From contig CAZEFW010000055.1 of NCBI GenBank assembly GCA_964511535.1, positions 1 to 49,436 of the forward strand: a stretch of 49,436 bases of DNA, in the 5' to 3' direction. Under the pieces are notes generated by a model that saw nothing but the letters and a program-made list of their open reading frames with translations, was not told where the DNA came from and made no database searches. The stretch is from CAZCFB01 sp964511535 (GTDB taxonomy: Bacteria; Myxococcota_A; Polyangia; GCA-2747355; CAZCFB01). A program made the translations under genes and the position numbers. This document shows, piece after piece, positions 23,323 through 31,114 of this stretch; within the stretch, counting starts at the first letter, position 1, and every line of letters begins with the position of its first letter.

Positions 23323-25770
23323 ATGACCAAGGGGAAACACCACAGACGCGTCCTGGTGGCCAATCCCGCGGACGGCGGGTTCTTTTACTGGCTCGCCAAG
23401 CTCTACCTGTTCGGGGGGCTGGTGCTGTTCTTCCTCGGCCTCGCCTCGGTGCCGGTGGCCTTCGTGGCGCTGGCCAAGATCGCCCCCGAGGTGCCGGACC
23501 TCGCAGCGTTCAAGAAGGAGACGGAGCTGGCCACGCGGATTCACGCCAGCGACGGCGCGCTGCTCACCACCCTGGTGGACAAGCGGCGGGAGCTGGTGCC
23601 CATCCGCGCCGTGCCGCCGCGGCTGATCAACGCCTTCCTCGCCGCCGAGGACCGCACCTTCTTCCGCCACGGCGGCGTCGACTTCCGGGGGATCGCCCGG
23701 GCGGCGTGGGCGAACCTGCGCGCCGGGACCGTTCGTCAGGGCGGCAGCACCATCACCCAGCAGGTGGCCAAGGCGCACCTCTCCCCGGAGCGCACCATCC
23801 AGCGCAAGCTCAAGGAGGTGGTGCTGGCGCGCCGCCTGGAGGCCCGCTACAGCAAGCAGGAGATCCTCTACCTCTACCTGAACCACATCTTCCTGGGCGC
23901 CGGCGCCTACGGAATCGCCGCCGCTGCGCGGGTCTACTTCGGCGCCGCCCTCGAGGAGCTGTCCCTGGCGCAGATGGCCACGCTGGCCGGCCTGGTGCGG
24001 GCGCCCTCGCGCTACTCCCCGCGCCGCCACCCGGCGCGGGCCACCCGCCGCCGGGACCAGGTGCTGAACCAGATGGTCGCCGCCGGGTTCATCAGCGCGA
24101 CCGAGGCGAAGCAGGCCAAAAAGGAGCAGCTCACGCTGAACCGCGCGGCCCGGGATCCGTTCCCCTGGCAGGCGCCTCACTTCACCGAGCATGTACGCCG
24201 GCTGCTGCTGGACCGCTACGGCAAGGAGCGCACCTACACCGCCGGCTGGCAGGTGCACACCACCATCGACCCGCACATCCACCGGCTGGCCCACCAGCGC
24301 ACCCACATCGCGGTCAACGCCCTGGACAAGCGCCAGGGCTGGCGCGGGCCGCTGATGAAGCTGCGCGGCGACCAGCAGAAAAAGGCGCTGCTCGACCGCG
24401 TTCAGCGCCTGTACCATGGCGACCACCTGCGGGTGGACGAGCCGTACCCGGCGCTGATCACCCGGGTGACGACCCACCGCGCCTACGGGCTCATCGGCCA
24501 GCGCAAGATCGAGATCCCGCTGTCGCTGGCCCGATGGGCAGCGCCGTACTCCCGCACCATGATCACCAACAACCAGACGACGGACTCGCTGAGCAAGGTG
24601 CTCGCCGAGGGGGACGTGGTCTGGACCAGCTCGCCCATCTCCTGGATGCGGCGCAAGGACTGGGGCAGGGAGAAGCAGGGCCGCACGCCCATGGCGCTGC
24701 ACCAGATCCCGCGGGTGGAGGGGGCGATTTACACGTACGACCACCAGACCGGCTACGTGCTGGCCATGGTGGGCGGCCTGGACTACGACCGGTCCACCTT
24801 CAACCGGGCCGTGCAGGCTTGCCGCCAGCCCGGCTCCACCTACAAGCCGATCTACTACGCCCTGGCCCTGGACGGCGATCGGTACTCCATGGCCAGCATC
24901 CTGCAGGACAAGCCGTACGTGCCGGATGAGGGCGAGGAGTGGAACCCCCAGAACGTGCACGGCACCCTGGACGGACGGGTGACCATGCACATGTCCCTGG
25001 TGCGGTCGCTGAACCTGCCGTCGATCCAGCTGCTGGTGAAGGTGGGCGCCAAGAAGGCCGAGGCCTGGGCGCGCCGCCTGGGGTTCACCACGCCGATCCA
25101 CGCTGACAAGGCCCTGGCCCTGGGGGCGAGCTGCACCCGCACTGACGAGCTCACCCGGTCGTTCGCCACCTTCGCCCGGGGTGGCACGCAGAAGGATCCC
25201 GTGTATATCCGCCAGATCCGGGACCGGGACGGCCACGTGGTGGCGGACCACTCCGTGGCAGAGGATCCGCTGCTGCGGGAGGGGGACCGGCTGGATCGCC
25301 TGTGGGCCCTGAGCACCCGCAAGCCGCGCCGCGTCATCGACGAAAAGACGGCATTCTTGACCACCAAGCTGCTGCGGGATTCAGTGCTGCACGGCATCGC
25401 CGCCCGCTGCCGCATCGTGCCGGCGCCCACGGGCGGCAAGGGGGGCACCAGCTCCGACACCATGGACGTGTGGTTCGTGGGCTTCTCGTCCCGCTGGGCC
25501 ACCACCGCCTGGGTCGGCGACGACAACTATCAGCGTCCCCTGGGCGAAAAAGAGGCGAGCTACACCTCCGCCATCCCCATGTGGGCCAACTTCATGCGCG
25601 CCGCGCTGGGCAAGCGCCCGCACCGGGAGCTGCCCCTGGCGCGCCCCTCCGGGCTGCGCTCGGCCGTGGTCGACTACATCACCGGCAAGCCCCCCGGACC
25701 GGGCACACACAAGACGGTGACCATCTATTACCGCCCTGGCACTTACCACCCGGAGCGCACAGATAATTAG
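23323..25770 (+). CDS. Class A penicillin-binding protein (glycosyltransferase-transpeptidase)
   Basis: An 815-residue bifunctional murein synthase anchored by one helix near residues 25-48. The GT51 domain shows EDRTFFRHGGVDFRG (catalytic Glu), GGSTITQQVAK, RKLKEVVLARRLE and YLNHIFLGAGAYG. The transpeptidase has SxxK as STYK (Ser505 nucleophile) and SxN as SLN (562-564). The third motif reads KGGTS (706-710) where class A enzymes normally have KTGT/S. Downstream context (DVWFVGFSSRWATTAWVG) is normal, so the domain appears intact. It polymerises glycan from lipid II and cross-links stem peptides in the periplasm. A NifU-type gene follows after about 80 bp. Confidence 0.92.
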   Translation: MTKGKHHRRVLVANPADGGFFYWLAKLYLFGGLVLFFLGLASVPVAFVALAKIAPEVPDLAAFKKETELATRIHASDGALLTTLVDKRRELVPIRAVPPRLINAFLAAEDRTFFRHGGVDFRGIARAAWANLRAGTVRQGGSTITQQVAKAHLSPERTIQRKLKEVVLARRLEARYSKQEILYLYLNHIFLGAGAYGIAAAARVYFGAALEELSLAQMATLAGLVRAPSRYSPRRHPARATRRRDQVLNQMVAAGFISATEAKQAKKEQLTLNRAARDPFPWQAPHFTEHVRRLLLDRYGKERTYTAGWQVHTTIDPHIHRLAHQRTHIAVNALDKRQGWRGPLMKLRGDQQKKALLDRVQRLYHGDHLRVDEPYPALITRVTTHRAYGLIGQRKIEIPLSLARWAAPYSRTMITNNQTTDSLSKVLAEGDVVWTSSPISWMRRKDWGREKQGRTPMALHQIPRVEGAIYTYDHQTGYVLAMVGGLDYDRSTFNRAVQACRQPGSTYKPIYYALALDGDRYSMASILQDKPYVPDEGEEWNPQNVHGTLDGRVTMHMSLVRSLNLPSIQLLVKVGAKKAEAWARRLGFTTPIHADKALALGASCTRTDELTRSFATFARGGTQKDPVYIRQIRDRDGHVVADHSVAEDPLLREGDRLDRLWALSTRKPRRVIDEKTAFLTTKLLRDSVLHGIAARCRIVPAPTGGKGGTSSDTMDVWFVGFSSRWATTAWVGDDNYQRPLGEKEASYTSAIPMWANFMRAALGKRPHRELPLARPSGLRSAVVDYITGKPPGPGTHKTVTIYYRPGTYHPERTDN

Positions 25771-25849
25771 CCAAGATTAGCCGTGGACACCTCGACTCGG
25801 TATGCTAGTTTGACCTTGAACTTACAGGATTCTTACGGAGGAGTGAGAA

Positions 25850-26074
25850 ATGAATGAGAAAGTTCAGGCCGCCCTGGATCAGATCAGGCCGGCGCTACAG
25901 CGGGACGGCGGCGATTGCCAGCTGGTGGAAGTGACGGACGACGGCATCGTCAAGCTGCGCCTGATGGGCGCCTGCGCGGGCTGCCCCATGTCCCAGATGA
26001 CCCTGAAGATGGGGATCGAGGCCCACCTCAAGGAGAACATCCCCGAGGTCACCTCGGTGGAGGCAGTGGCCTAG
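25850..26074 (+). CDS. NifU C-terminal-domain iron-sulfur scaffold (Nfu-type)
   Basis: A 74-residue cytoplasmic protein consisting only of the NifU C-terminal fold. The cluster-binding CAGC motif (Cys42, Cys45) sits in LMGACAGCPMSQMTL. It can hold a 4Fe-4S cluster at a dimer interface and pass it to target proteins. ATG 25850 has a strong Shine-Dalgarno (GGAGGAG at 25837-25843). The family member is the short stand-alone form, without the A-type domain of NfuA. No other isc or suf gene is in the window. Confidence 0.93.
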   Translation: MNEKVQAALDQIRPALQRDGGDCQLVEVTDDGIVKLRLMGACAGCPMSQMTLKMGIEAHLKENIPEVTSVEAVA

Positions 26075-26120
26075 TCTTTCTGTAGTAATTCCCCCCCCAG
26101 GGCGGGACCGTCGCGGCGGC

Positions 26121-27104
26121 TCAGATATCCAGGCCGTCCAGCGGATCGTCCGAGATCTTCCTCTTCTTCTTCTTCTTCACCGGCTCCGGGGCCAGGGCCC
26201 CGGGGTCGTTGATGTTCACCTTGTTCTTCTTCTTCGGTCCGTGCATGTCCACGGTGTCGGGCGCTACCTGGCTCTTGCCCGTGATCTGGTCGATGATGTT
26301 CTCGTTCTCGTCGTTCAGATCGTTCTTGCCCTGGGTGGCCGCCTCCACCAGCGCATCGCCGCCCTTGCTCTTGGGGCTGTTCATGTCCCGGCCGGTCATG
26401 ACGTTCTCCTCCACCGGCAGCAGGGTGAGCACCAGGCAGAAATTGCTGTAGAAGCCGGTGTGGTCGATGGCCTTCATGATGGTGCCGTCGGCAGGGGGCC
26501 AGGCCAGGTGGTCCAGCTTCGGCTTGCCCATGATGGTGGTGCCGTACTTGCGCTCGGCCGGGCCGAAGCGAGACTCCATCACCTTGGCGAAATCCTCGAA
26601 GGTCTTGCCCTTGAACAGCGCGGCGTTGAACGCGATGTACAGCTTGTACAGCCGGTCGTTGTAGAAGAAGTAGAACCGGCGGTCGCGCTTGCCCCAGTTG
26701 GGGATCATCGACTCCTCGTTCTTGTGCGCGAACTCTTTTTCGATGAGGGACACGTCCCAGGGAGTCTTCTGGCCCTTGAACTTCACCAGGCTCTTGCGCA
26801 GCTTTTTGACCTCCGCCATCATCTCGCGCCGCATCTTGTCCTGCCTGAGCGGATCCTTCTCCTTGCGGATCTTCGGCACATAGCGGTCGCGCATGGTCAG
26901 CTCAAGCGAGTCGAGCACCTTGTTGGCGGTCATGTCCCACTTGAACTTGCCCATCATCTTGGTGATGGCGATCTTGGTCTCCTCGCTGGCCTCGGTGACC
27001 TTCGCCTTGCGGCGCTTCTTGCGCTTACGTTTACGGGCGTCTGCCTCCTGAACCGCGAAAGAGAAGGCCAACACCATGATGAGCGACGAGATAAAGGCTC
27101 TCAT
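26121..27104 (-). CDS. Secreted protein of unknown function with polybasic N-terminus
   Basis: A 327-residue exported protein. Of two close ATGs (27110 and 27104), ATG 27104 is chosen: GGAGG (27112-27116) is 7 nt from it but only 1 nt from the first. The signal peptide (MRAFISSLIMVLAFSFAVQEADA) is followed by RKRKRKKRRKAK. The body is rich in Lys, with FYFFYNDRLYKLYIAFNAALF in the middle. The C-terminus is low-complexity with KKKKKRK. Secretion and strong positive charge suggest binding to an anionic envelope polymer, which is inference. I do not recognise the family. Confidence 0.65.
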   Translation of the reverse strand: MRAFISSLIMVLAFSFAVQEADARKRKRKKRRKAKVTEASEETKIAITKMMGKFKWDMTANKVLDSLELTMRDRYVPKIRKEKDPLRQDKMRREMMAEVKKLRKSLVKFKGQKTPWDVSLIEKEFAHKNEESMIPNWGKRDRRFYFFYNDRLYKLYIAFNAALFKGKTFEDFAKVMESRFGPAERKYGTTIMGKPKLDHLAWPPADGTIMKAIDHTGFYSNFCLVLTLLPVEENVMTGRDMNSPKSKGGDALVEAATQGKNDLNDENENIIDQITGKSQVAPDTVDMHGPKKKNKVNINDPGALAPEPVKKKKKRKISDDPLDGLDI

Positions 27105-27132
27105 GTTCATTCCTCCAGAATTTTCCGGGCGA

Positions 27133-27162
27133 ACAATAGCACCCAGTTGATCGTAATCACAA
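27133..27162 (-). promoter_or_regulatory. Promoter for the polybasic secreted protein
   Basis: On the minus strand, TTGTGA (27162-27157), an 18-bp spacer and TATTGT (27138-27133) preceded by TGC form an extended -10 promoter. The predicted start lies about 20 nt upstream of the ATG. Confidence 0.45.
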
Positions 27163-27190
27163 TCTCAGACGTAGCGAAAGCCCCGCTGAT

Positions 27191-28162
27191 TCAGTTATTC
27201 AGGGAGGGCAGGGCGATGGCGTCGGGCCCCAGGGGGGGCGGCCCCTGTACGACCAGGTCCTCCGGGGACTCCATCGAGGCCCTGGCAGGCGCGGTCCTGG
27301 GCGTGGGCGCGGCCGTGGGAGTGGGCGGGGCCGTGGGGGTTGCCGTTGCCGTCGCCGTTGCCGCGGGCGGGGCCTTGGCCTTGGCCTTTTCCTTGGCCAT
27401 GACCTTGGCCCTGGTATTGGCCGCGATGGGGGCTGCGCTGGCCGGCTTTTGGCTCCCCTTCTTCTTGCTGGCCGACTTCCCGGCGCGCTCCGCCTTGAGG
27501 TACTTCCAGGCGTCCACATAGTTGGATCTCTGGCCGGAACTGGAGGTGTCGACCCAGAAAGCGCGGCGGTCGCGCACGTCCAGGTGCACGAAGGGCACCC
27601 TGGTGTAGTAGCCCACGCCCACCTTCTTGAACCGCTTCATCAGGTAATCCCGCAGGGTCTTGTTGCTCACCCCACGCACCCGGAAGTCCAGGGCGCGGCC
27701 CGTCCGGTGGCGGCTCTCCCGCCCGGGGGCCAGCTTGCGTGTGCGGTAGGCGCTGTACACCACGATGGTCTTGCCCTTGAACTTGCGCGACACGGTGTAC
27801 AGGTGCTTGAGCAGGCGCCAGTTCATCACCCGCTTCTTGCCCGACCGGGTGCAGCGAAGGAAGCGGTACAGGGACCGCACGCCCTTGCGGTCGGTGCGCC
27901 CCTTGCGGTCATACAGTCGGGCAGACAGGCGCTCGCGGGTGTTGGCGTGGTACAGCTTCATGGGCGGCCAGCGGTCCTTGCGCCGGCGGGAGCGCTTCTT
28001 GCGCCGCTTGCGGCGGGAGGAAGACTTGACCTTCTTCTTGGTCCTCCTGGCGGAACCCCCCTTCATGGATGACCTTTTCTGGGGTGCGGCCAGGGCAGGG
28101 GACGGGTCCGACAGGACCAGCAGGGCGCCGCAAAACATCAGGATGTACCGGGTACCTCGCAC
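27191..28162 (-). CDS. M15/DUF882-like murein peptidase with polybasic and Ala/Pro/Thr-rich flanks
   Basis: A 323-residue exported protein if GTG 28162 is the start; TTG 28171 would add three residues. The signal ends ALAA. A very basic segment follows (SSRRKRRKKRSRRRK). The peptidase core resembles YcbK/MepK-type M15 enzymes: IVVYSAYRT, SRHRTGRALDFRV (His and Asp zinc ligands) and YYTRVPFVHLDV (second His). These usually cleave peptide cross-links in murein. The C-terminal 100 residues are a Lys/Ala then Ala/Thr/Pro spacer. A candidate -10, GATAGT at 28176-28171, is 8 nt upstream of GTG 28162. The gene lies downstream of mutS on the same strand. Confidence 0.75.
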   Translation of the reverse strand: MRGTRYILMFCGALLVLSDPSPALAAPQKRSSMKGGSARRTKKKVKSSSRRKRRKKRSRRRKDRWPPMKLYHANTRERLSARLYDRKGRTDRKGVRSLYRFLRCTRSGKKRVMNWRLLKHLYTVSRKFKGKTIVVYSAYRTRKLAPGRESRHRTGRALDFRVRGVSNKTLRDYLMKRFKKVGVGYYTRVPFVHLDVRDRRAFWVDTSSSGQRSNYVDAWKYLKAERAGKSASKKKGSQKPASAAPIAANTRAKVMAKEKAKAKAPPAATATATATPTAPPTPTAAPTPRTAPARASMESPEDLVVQGPPPLGPDAIALPSLNN

Positions 28163-28170
28163 ACCCCACA

Positions 28171-28176
28171 ACTATC
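28171..28176 (-). promoter_or_regulatory. Candidate -10 (GATAGT) for the M15-like gene
   Basis: Reading on the minus strand, GATAGT is followed after 8 nt by GTG 28162, with no Shine-Dalgarno. It fits the leaderless pattern seen on the plus strand, and it overlaps the alternative TTG 28171 start. Confidence 0.35.
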
Positions 28177-28220
28177 AGCCGCCGGGACTATGTCAAATTT
28201 TTGGCCACCAAGGCCCCAAC

Positions 28221-28263
28221 AAAATGTCAAGTAGGGGGGTCAGACCCCACCGCTTGACATTTT
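28221..28263. repeat. Nested palindrome (AAAATGTCAAG arms, GGGGTC core)
   Basis: Perfect 11-bp arms AAAATGTCAAG (28221-28231) and CTTGACATTTT (28253-28263) enclose an inner palindrome GGGGTC-A-GACCCC (28236-28248). It lies between the M15-like gene and mutS. It could be a terminator for mutS, or a REP-like palindrome of the kind moved by REP-associated transposases. No such transposase is in the window. Confidence 0.75.
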
Positions 28264-28279
28264 AATTGTGGAGCGGGCC

Positions 28280-30979
28280 TCATTCCGATTGTTTCAGGAT
28301 CTCGGATAGCGCGGCCAGGGTGGTCAGGGCCTGCAGCGGGGTCATGCGGTTGATGTCCAGGGCCCGGAGCTGGGACAGGGCCTCATCCTCCTCCGGGGAC
28401 AGGGCAGGGGCTTCGGTGGCGGCCGCGCCCGTGGCCGCCGCGGCGTCGGCGCCGCCCATGAGCCGGTCGAACAGCGACAGCTGCGGCGAATCCGCGCTGG
28501 CCGGCGTGGCGCGCACAGGGATGCCGTCCACTTGCTCGCCCCCCTCCAGCGCGGCCAGCACCTTGCGCGCCCGCTCCACCACCTGCCCGGGCAGCCCCGC
28601 CAGGCGAGCCACCTCGATGCCGTAGGAGCGGCTGGATCCCCCGGGCACCAGCCGCCTGAGGAACACAACGCCGCCCTTCCACTCCTTGACGGCGATGTTG
28701 AAGTTGCGCACGAAGGGGCGCACCTCGGCCAGCGCGCACAGCTCGTGGTAGTGCGTGGCGAACAGGCACTTGGCCGCCACCCGATCCTGCAGGTACTCGG
28801 CCACCGCCCAGGCGATGCTGATGCCGTCGTAGGTGGCGGTGCCCCGGCCGATCTCGTCCACCACCACCAGCGATGACGAGGTCGCGTGGCGCAGGATGGC
28901 GGACATCTCACGCATCTCCACCATGAAGGTGCTCTCGCCGCGGGCCAGGTTGTCGCTGGCCCCGACCCGGGTGAAGATCCGGTCCACCACCCCAACCCGC
29001 GCCGAACGGGCCGGCACGAAGGAGCCGAGCTGGGCCATCAGCGCGATTAGCGCCATCTGGCGCATCACCGTGGACTTGCCCGCCATGTTCGGCCCGGTGA
29101 GGATCACCAGCCGCGCATCGCCCGGGTCGAGGGTCAGGTCGTTGGGCACGAACTCGCCGTGCCCCATGAACCGCTCCACCACCGGGTGGCGCCCCTCGAT
29201 GATCTCCACCACCTGGCCGTCGTCCACGTCGGGGCGCACGTAGTCGTACTCCTGGGCCACCTCGGCCAGGCCACAGATGAGGTCCAGGTGGGCCACCCAC
29301 CGCGCCACCCGCCGCAGCCGCCCGGCCTCCTGCGCCACCTGGTCTCGCAAGCCCTCGAACAGCTCGAGCTCCAGGTCGATGCGCTTCTCCTCGGCGCCCA
29401 GCACCTTGGCCTCGTGCCGCGCCAGCTCCGGCGTGACGAACCGCTCGGCGTTCACCAGGGTCTGCTTGCGCTGGTAATCCTCGGGCACGGCGTCCAGGCG
29501 CGCCCGCGGCACCTCGATGAAGTAGCCGAACACCTTGTTGAACTTCACCTTCAGCGAGGTGATGCCGGTGGCCTCCCGCTCCCTCGCCTCGATGGCCAGG
29601 ATGCTCTCCTTGCCCCCCTCGGCCAGGTCCATGAACTCGTCCAGATCGGCGTTGAAGCCGCGGCGGATCATCTTGCCGTCCTTGACCAGCACCGGCGGCT
29701 CGTCCACCAGGGTGTCCTGGATCCCGCGCGCCACGTCCTCCACCAGATCGCCGGGCGGCGCCAACGCCGCGGGCAGCTCCCGGTCCAGGCTCCCCTCGGC
29801 CACCCGCGCCATGAGCCCCGCGATGCCGGGGAGCTGGGCCAGGGAGCTGGCCAGCCGCCCCACCTCCCGGGGGCTCGCCACCTTGAGCACCGCCCTGGAG
29901 GTGAGCCGCTCGAGGTCGAAGATCTGAGCCAGGTGGTCTTGCACGGCGCGGCGCAGGCTCGCCTGGCCCACCAGCAGCTCCACCGCGTCCAGCCGGCGGC
30001 GGATGGTGGCCACGTCGAGCAGGGGCATGGCCAGCAGGTGGCGGAGCTGCCGGCCCCCCATGGCGGTGCGCGTGCGGTCCAGCACCCACAGCAGGGAGCC
30101 CTTGCGGCGCCGCTCCATCAGGGTCTCGAAGATCTCCAGGTTGGCCAGGGTCGACTCGTCGAGCTGCAGGTGGTCCGCGGCGCGGTAGCTCACGACGCGG
30201 CAGGCTGGCAGAGGCAGCCCGGGCTGGGTGGAGGCCGCGTACCGCAGGGCCGCCGCGGCGGCGGCCACGGCCATGGGCATGTCGGCCAGCCCGAGGCGCT
30301 CCAGCGGTCCTTCGCCCCGGTCCGCCACCAGCGCCTCGTCCTCGGCCGCATCGCCGAGCAGATCGTCGCCGCACGGGTCCCAGGTGGCCGGCACCATGCC
30401 GCGCAGGGCGGCCAGGTCATCGGCGGTCAGGGCCGGATCGTGCAGCACCTCCCTGGGCGCCAGGCGGCACAGCTCGTCGGCCACCCGCGCCAGCTCACCC
30501 ACCTCGGTGGCGCGCAGCTCGAAGGTGGACAGATCCAGGGCGGCGAGGCCGAAGCCCTCGTCGGTGCCAGGATCCCCCAGGATCACCGCCAGGAAGTTGT
30601 TGCTCTTGGCCTCCATCTGGTCGGTGTCGAGCACCACCCCGGGGGTCACCACCCGCGTGATGGCCCGCTTCACCAGGCCCTTGGCGAACCGCGCGTCCTC
30701 CACCTGATCGCACACCGCCACCTTGAAGCCCTGATCCAGCAGCTTGCGGATGTAGCCGTTGATGGCGTGGTGAGGCACCCCCGCCATGGGGATCGGATCG
30801 TCCCTGTTCTTGTCCCGGCTGGTGAGGGTGATCTCCAGAGCCCGGGAGGCCACCACCGCGTCCTCGAAGAACATCTCGAAGAAGTCGCCCATGCGGAACA
30901 GCAGGATGGCGTCCGGATACTTCTCCTTCATCTCCAGGTACTGCCGCATGAGCGGCGTGTCGCTTGAGCTCTTGGCCAT
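28280..30979 (-). CDS. mutS: DNA mismatch repair protein MutS
   Basis: MutS binds mismatches and small loops and recruits MutL in post-replicative repair. The length of 899 residues is normal. The N-terminal mismatch-binding domain has LLFRMGDFFEMFFEDA, which contains the Phe-x-Glu contact motif. The Walker A motif GPNMAGKST begins at Gly629, followed by SARVGVVDRIFTRVGA, the ST(F)MVEM segment and the Walker B/signature VVVDEIGRGTATYDG. The C-terminal dimerisation tail ends near ALAALSEILK. The start is ATG 30979, without a clear Shine-Dalgarno. No mutL is adjacent. An 8-bp repeat array lies about 40 bp upstream. Confidence 0.97.
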   Translation of the reverse strand: MAKSSSDTPLMRQYLEMKEKYPDAILLFRMGDFFEMFFEDAVVASRALEITLTSRDKNRDDPIPMAGVPHHAINGYIRKLLDQGFKVAVCDQVEDARFAKGLVKRAITRVVTPGVVLDTDQMEAKSNNFLAVILGDPGTDEGFGLAALDLSTFELRATEVGELARVADELCRLAPREVLHDPALTADDLAALRGMVPATWDPCGDDLLGDAAEDEALVADRGEGPLERLGLADMPMAVAAAAAALRYAASTQPGLPLPACRVVSYRAADHLQLDESTLANLEIFETLMERRRKGSLLWVLDRTRTAMGGRQLRHLLAMPLLDVATIRRRLDAVELLVGQASLRRAVQDHLAQIFDLERLTSRAVLKVASPREVGRLASSLAQLPGIAGLMARVAEGSLDRELPAALAPPGDLVEDVARGIQDTLVDEPPVLVKDGKMIRRGFNADLDEFMDLAEGGKESILAIEAREREATGITSLKVKFNKVFGYFIEVPRARLDAVPEDYQRKQTLVNAERFVTPELARHEAKVLGAEEKRIDLELELFEGLRDQVAQEAGRLRRVARWVAHLDLICGLAEVAQEYDYVRPDVDDGQVVEIIEGRHPVVERFMGHGEFVPNDLTLDPGDARLVILTGPNMAGKSTVMRQMALIALMAQLGSFVPARSARVGVVDRIFTRVGASDNLARGESTFMVEMREMSAILRHATSSSLVVVDEIGRGTATYDGISIAWAVAEYLQDRVAAKCLFATHYHELCALAEVRPFVRNFNIAVKEWKGGVVFLRRLVPGGSSRSYGIEVARLAGLPGQVVERARKVLAALEGGEQVDGIPVRATPASADSPQLSLFDRLMGGADAAAATGAAATEAPALSPEEDEALSQLRALDINRMTPLQALTTLAALSEILKQSE

Positions 30980-31017
30980 GGGAGGCCGTGATCATTGTCC
31001 GGAGGACGATGGATGTA

Positions 31018-31066
31018 AATGCCAGAATGCCAAAATGCCAGGATGCCAAAATGCCAGAATGCAAGG
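31018..31066. repeat. 8-bp array (ATGCCAAA word) between mutS and a divergent gene
   Basis: Six tandem octamers: ATGCCAGA, ATGCCAAA, ATGCCAGG, ATGCCAAA, ATGCCAGA, ATGCAAGG. It sits in the divergent gap between mutS and the membrane phosphatase-superfamily gene. A second copy of the same word family is at 47291-47325. Confidence 0.85.
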
Positions 31067-31096
31067 ACGGTGGTGCCTGCCGGCCTCTCGCCGAAG

Positions 31097-31105
31097 TGGT
31101 AGTAT
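31097..31105 (+). promoter_or_regulatory. Extended -10 (TGGTAGTAT) of a probable leaderless mRNA
   Basis: TGGTAGTAT fits TGnTAnnnT and ends 9 nt before ATG 31115. There is no Shine-Dalgarno and no convincing -35. Confidence 0.5.
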
Positions 31106-31114
31106 TCGCCGATC

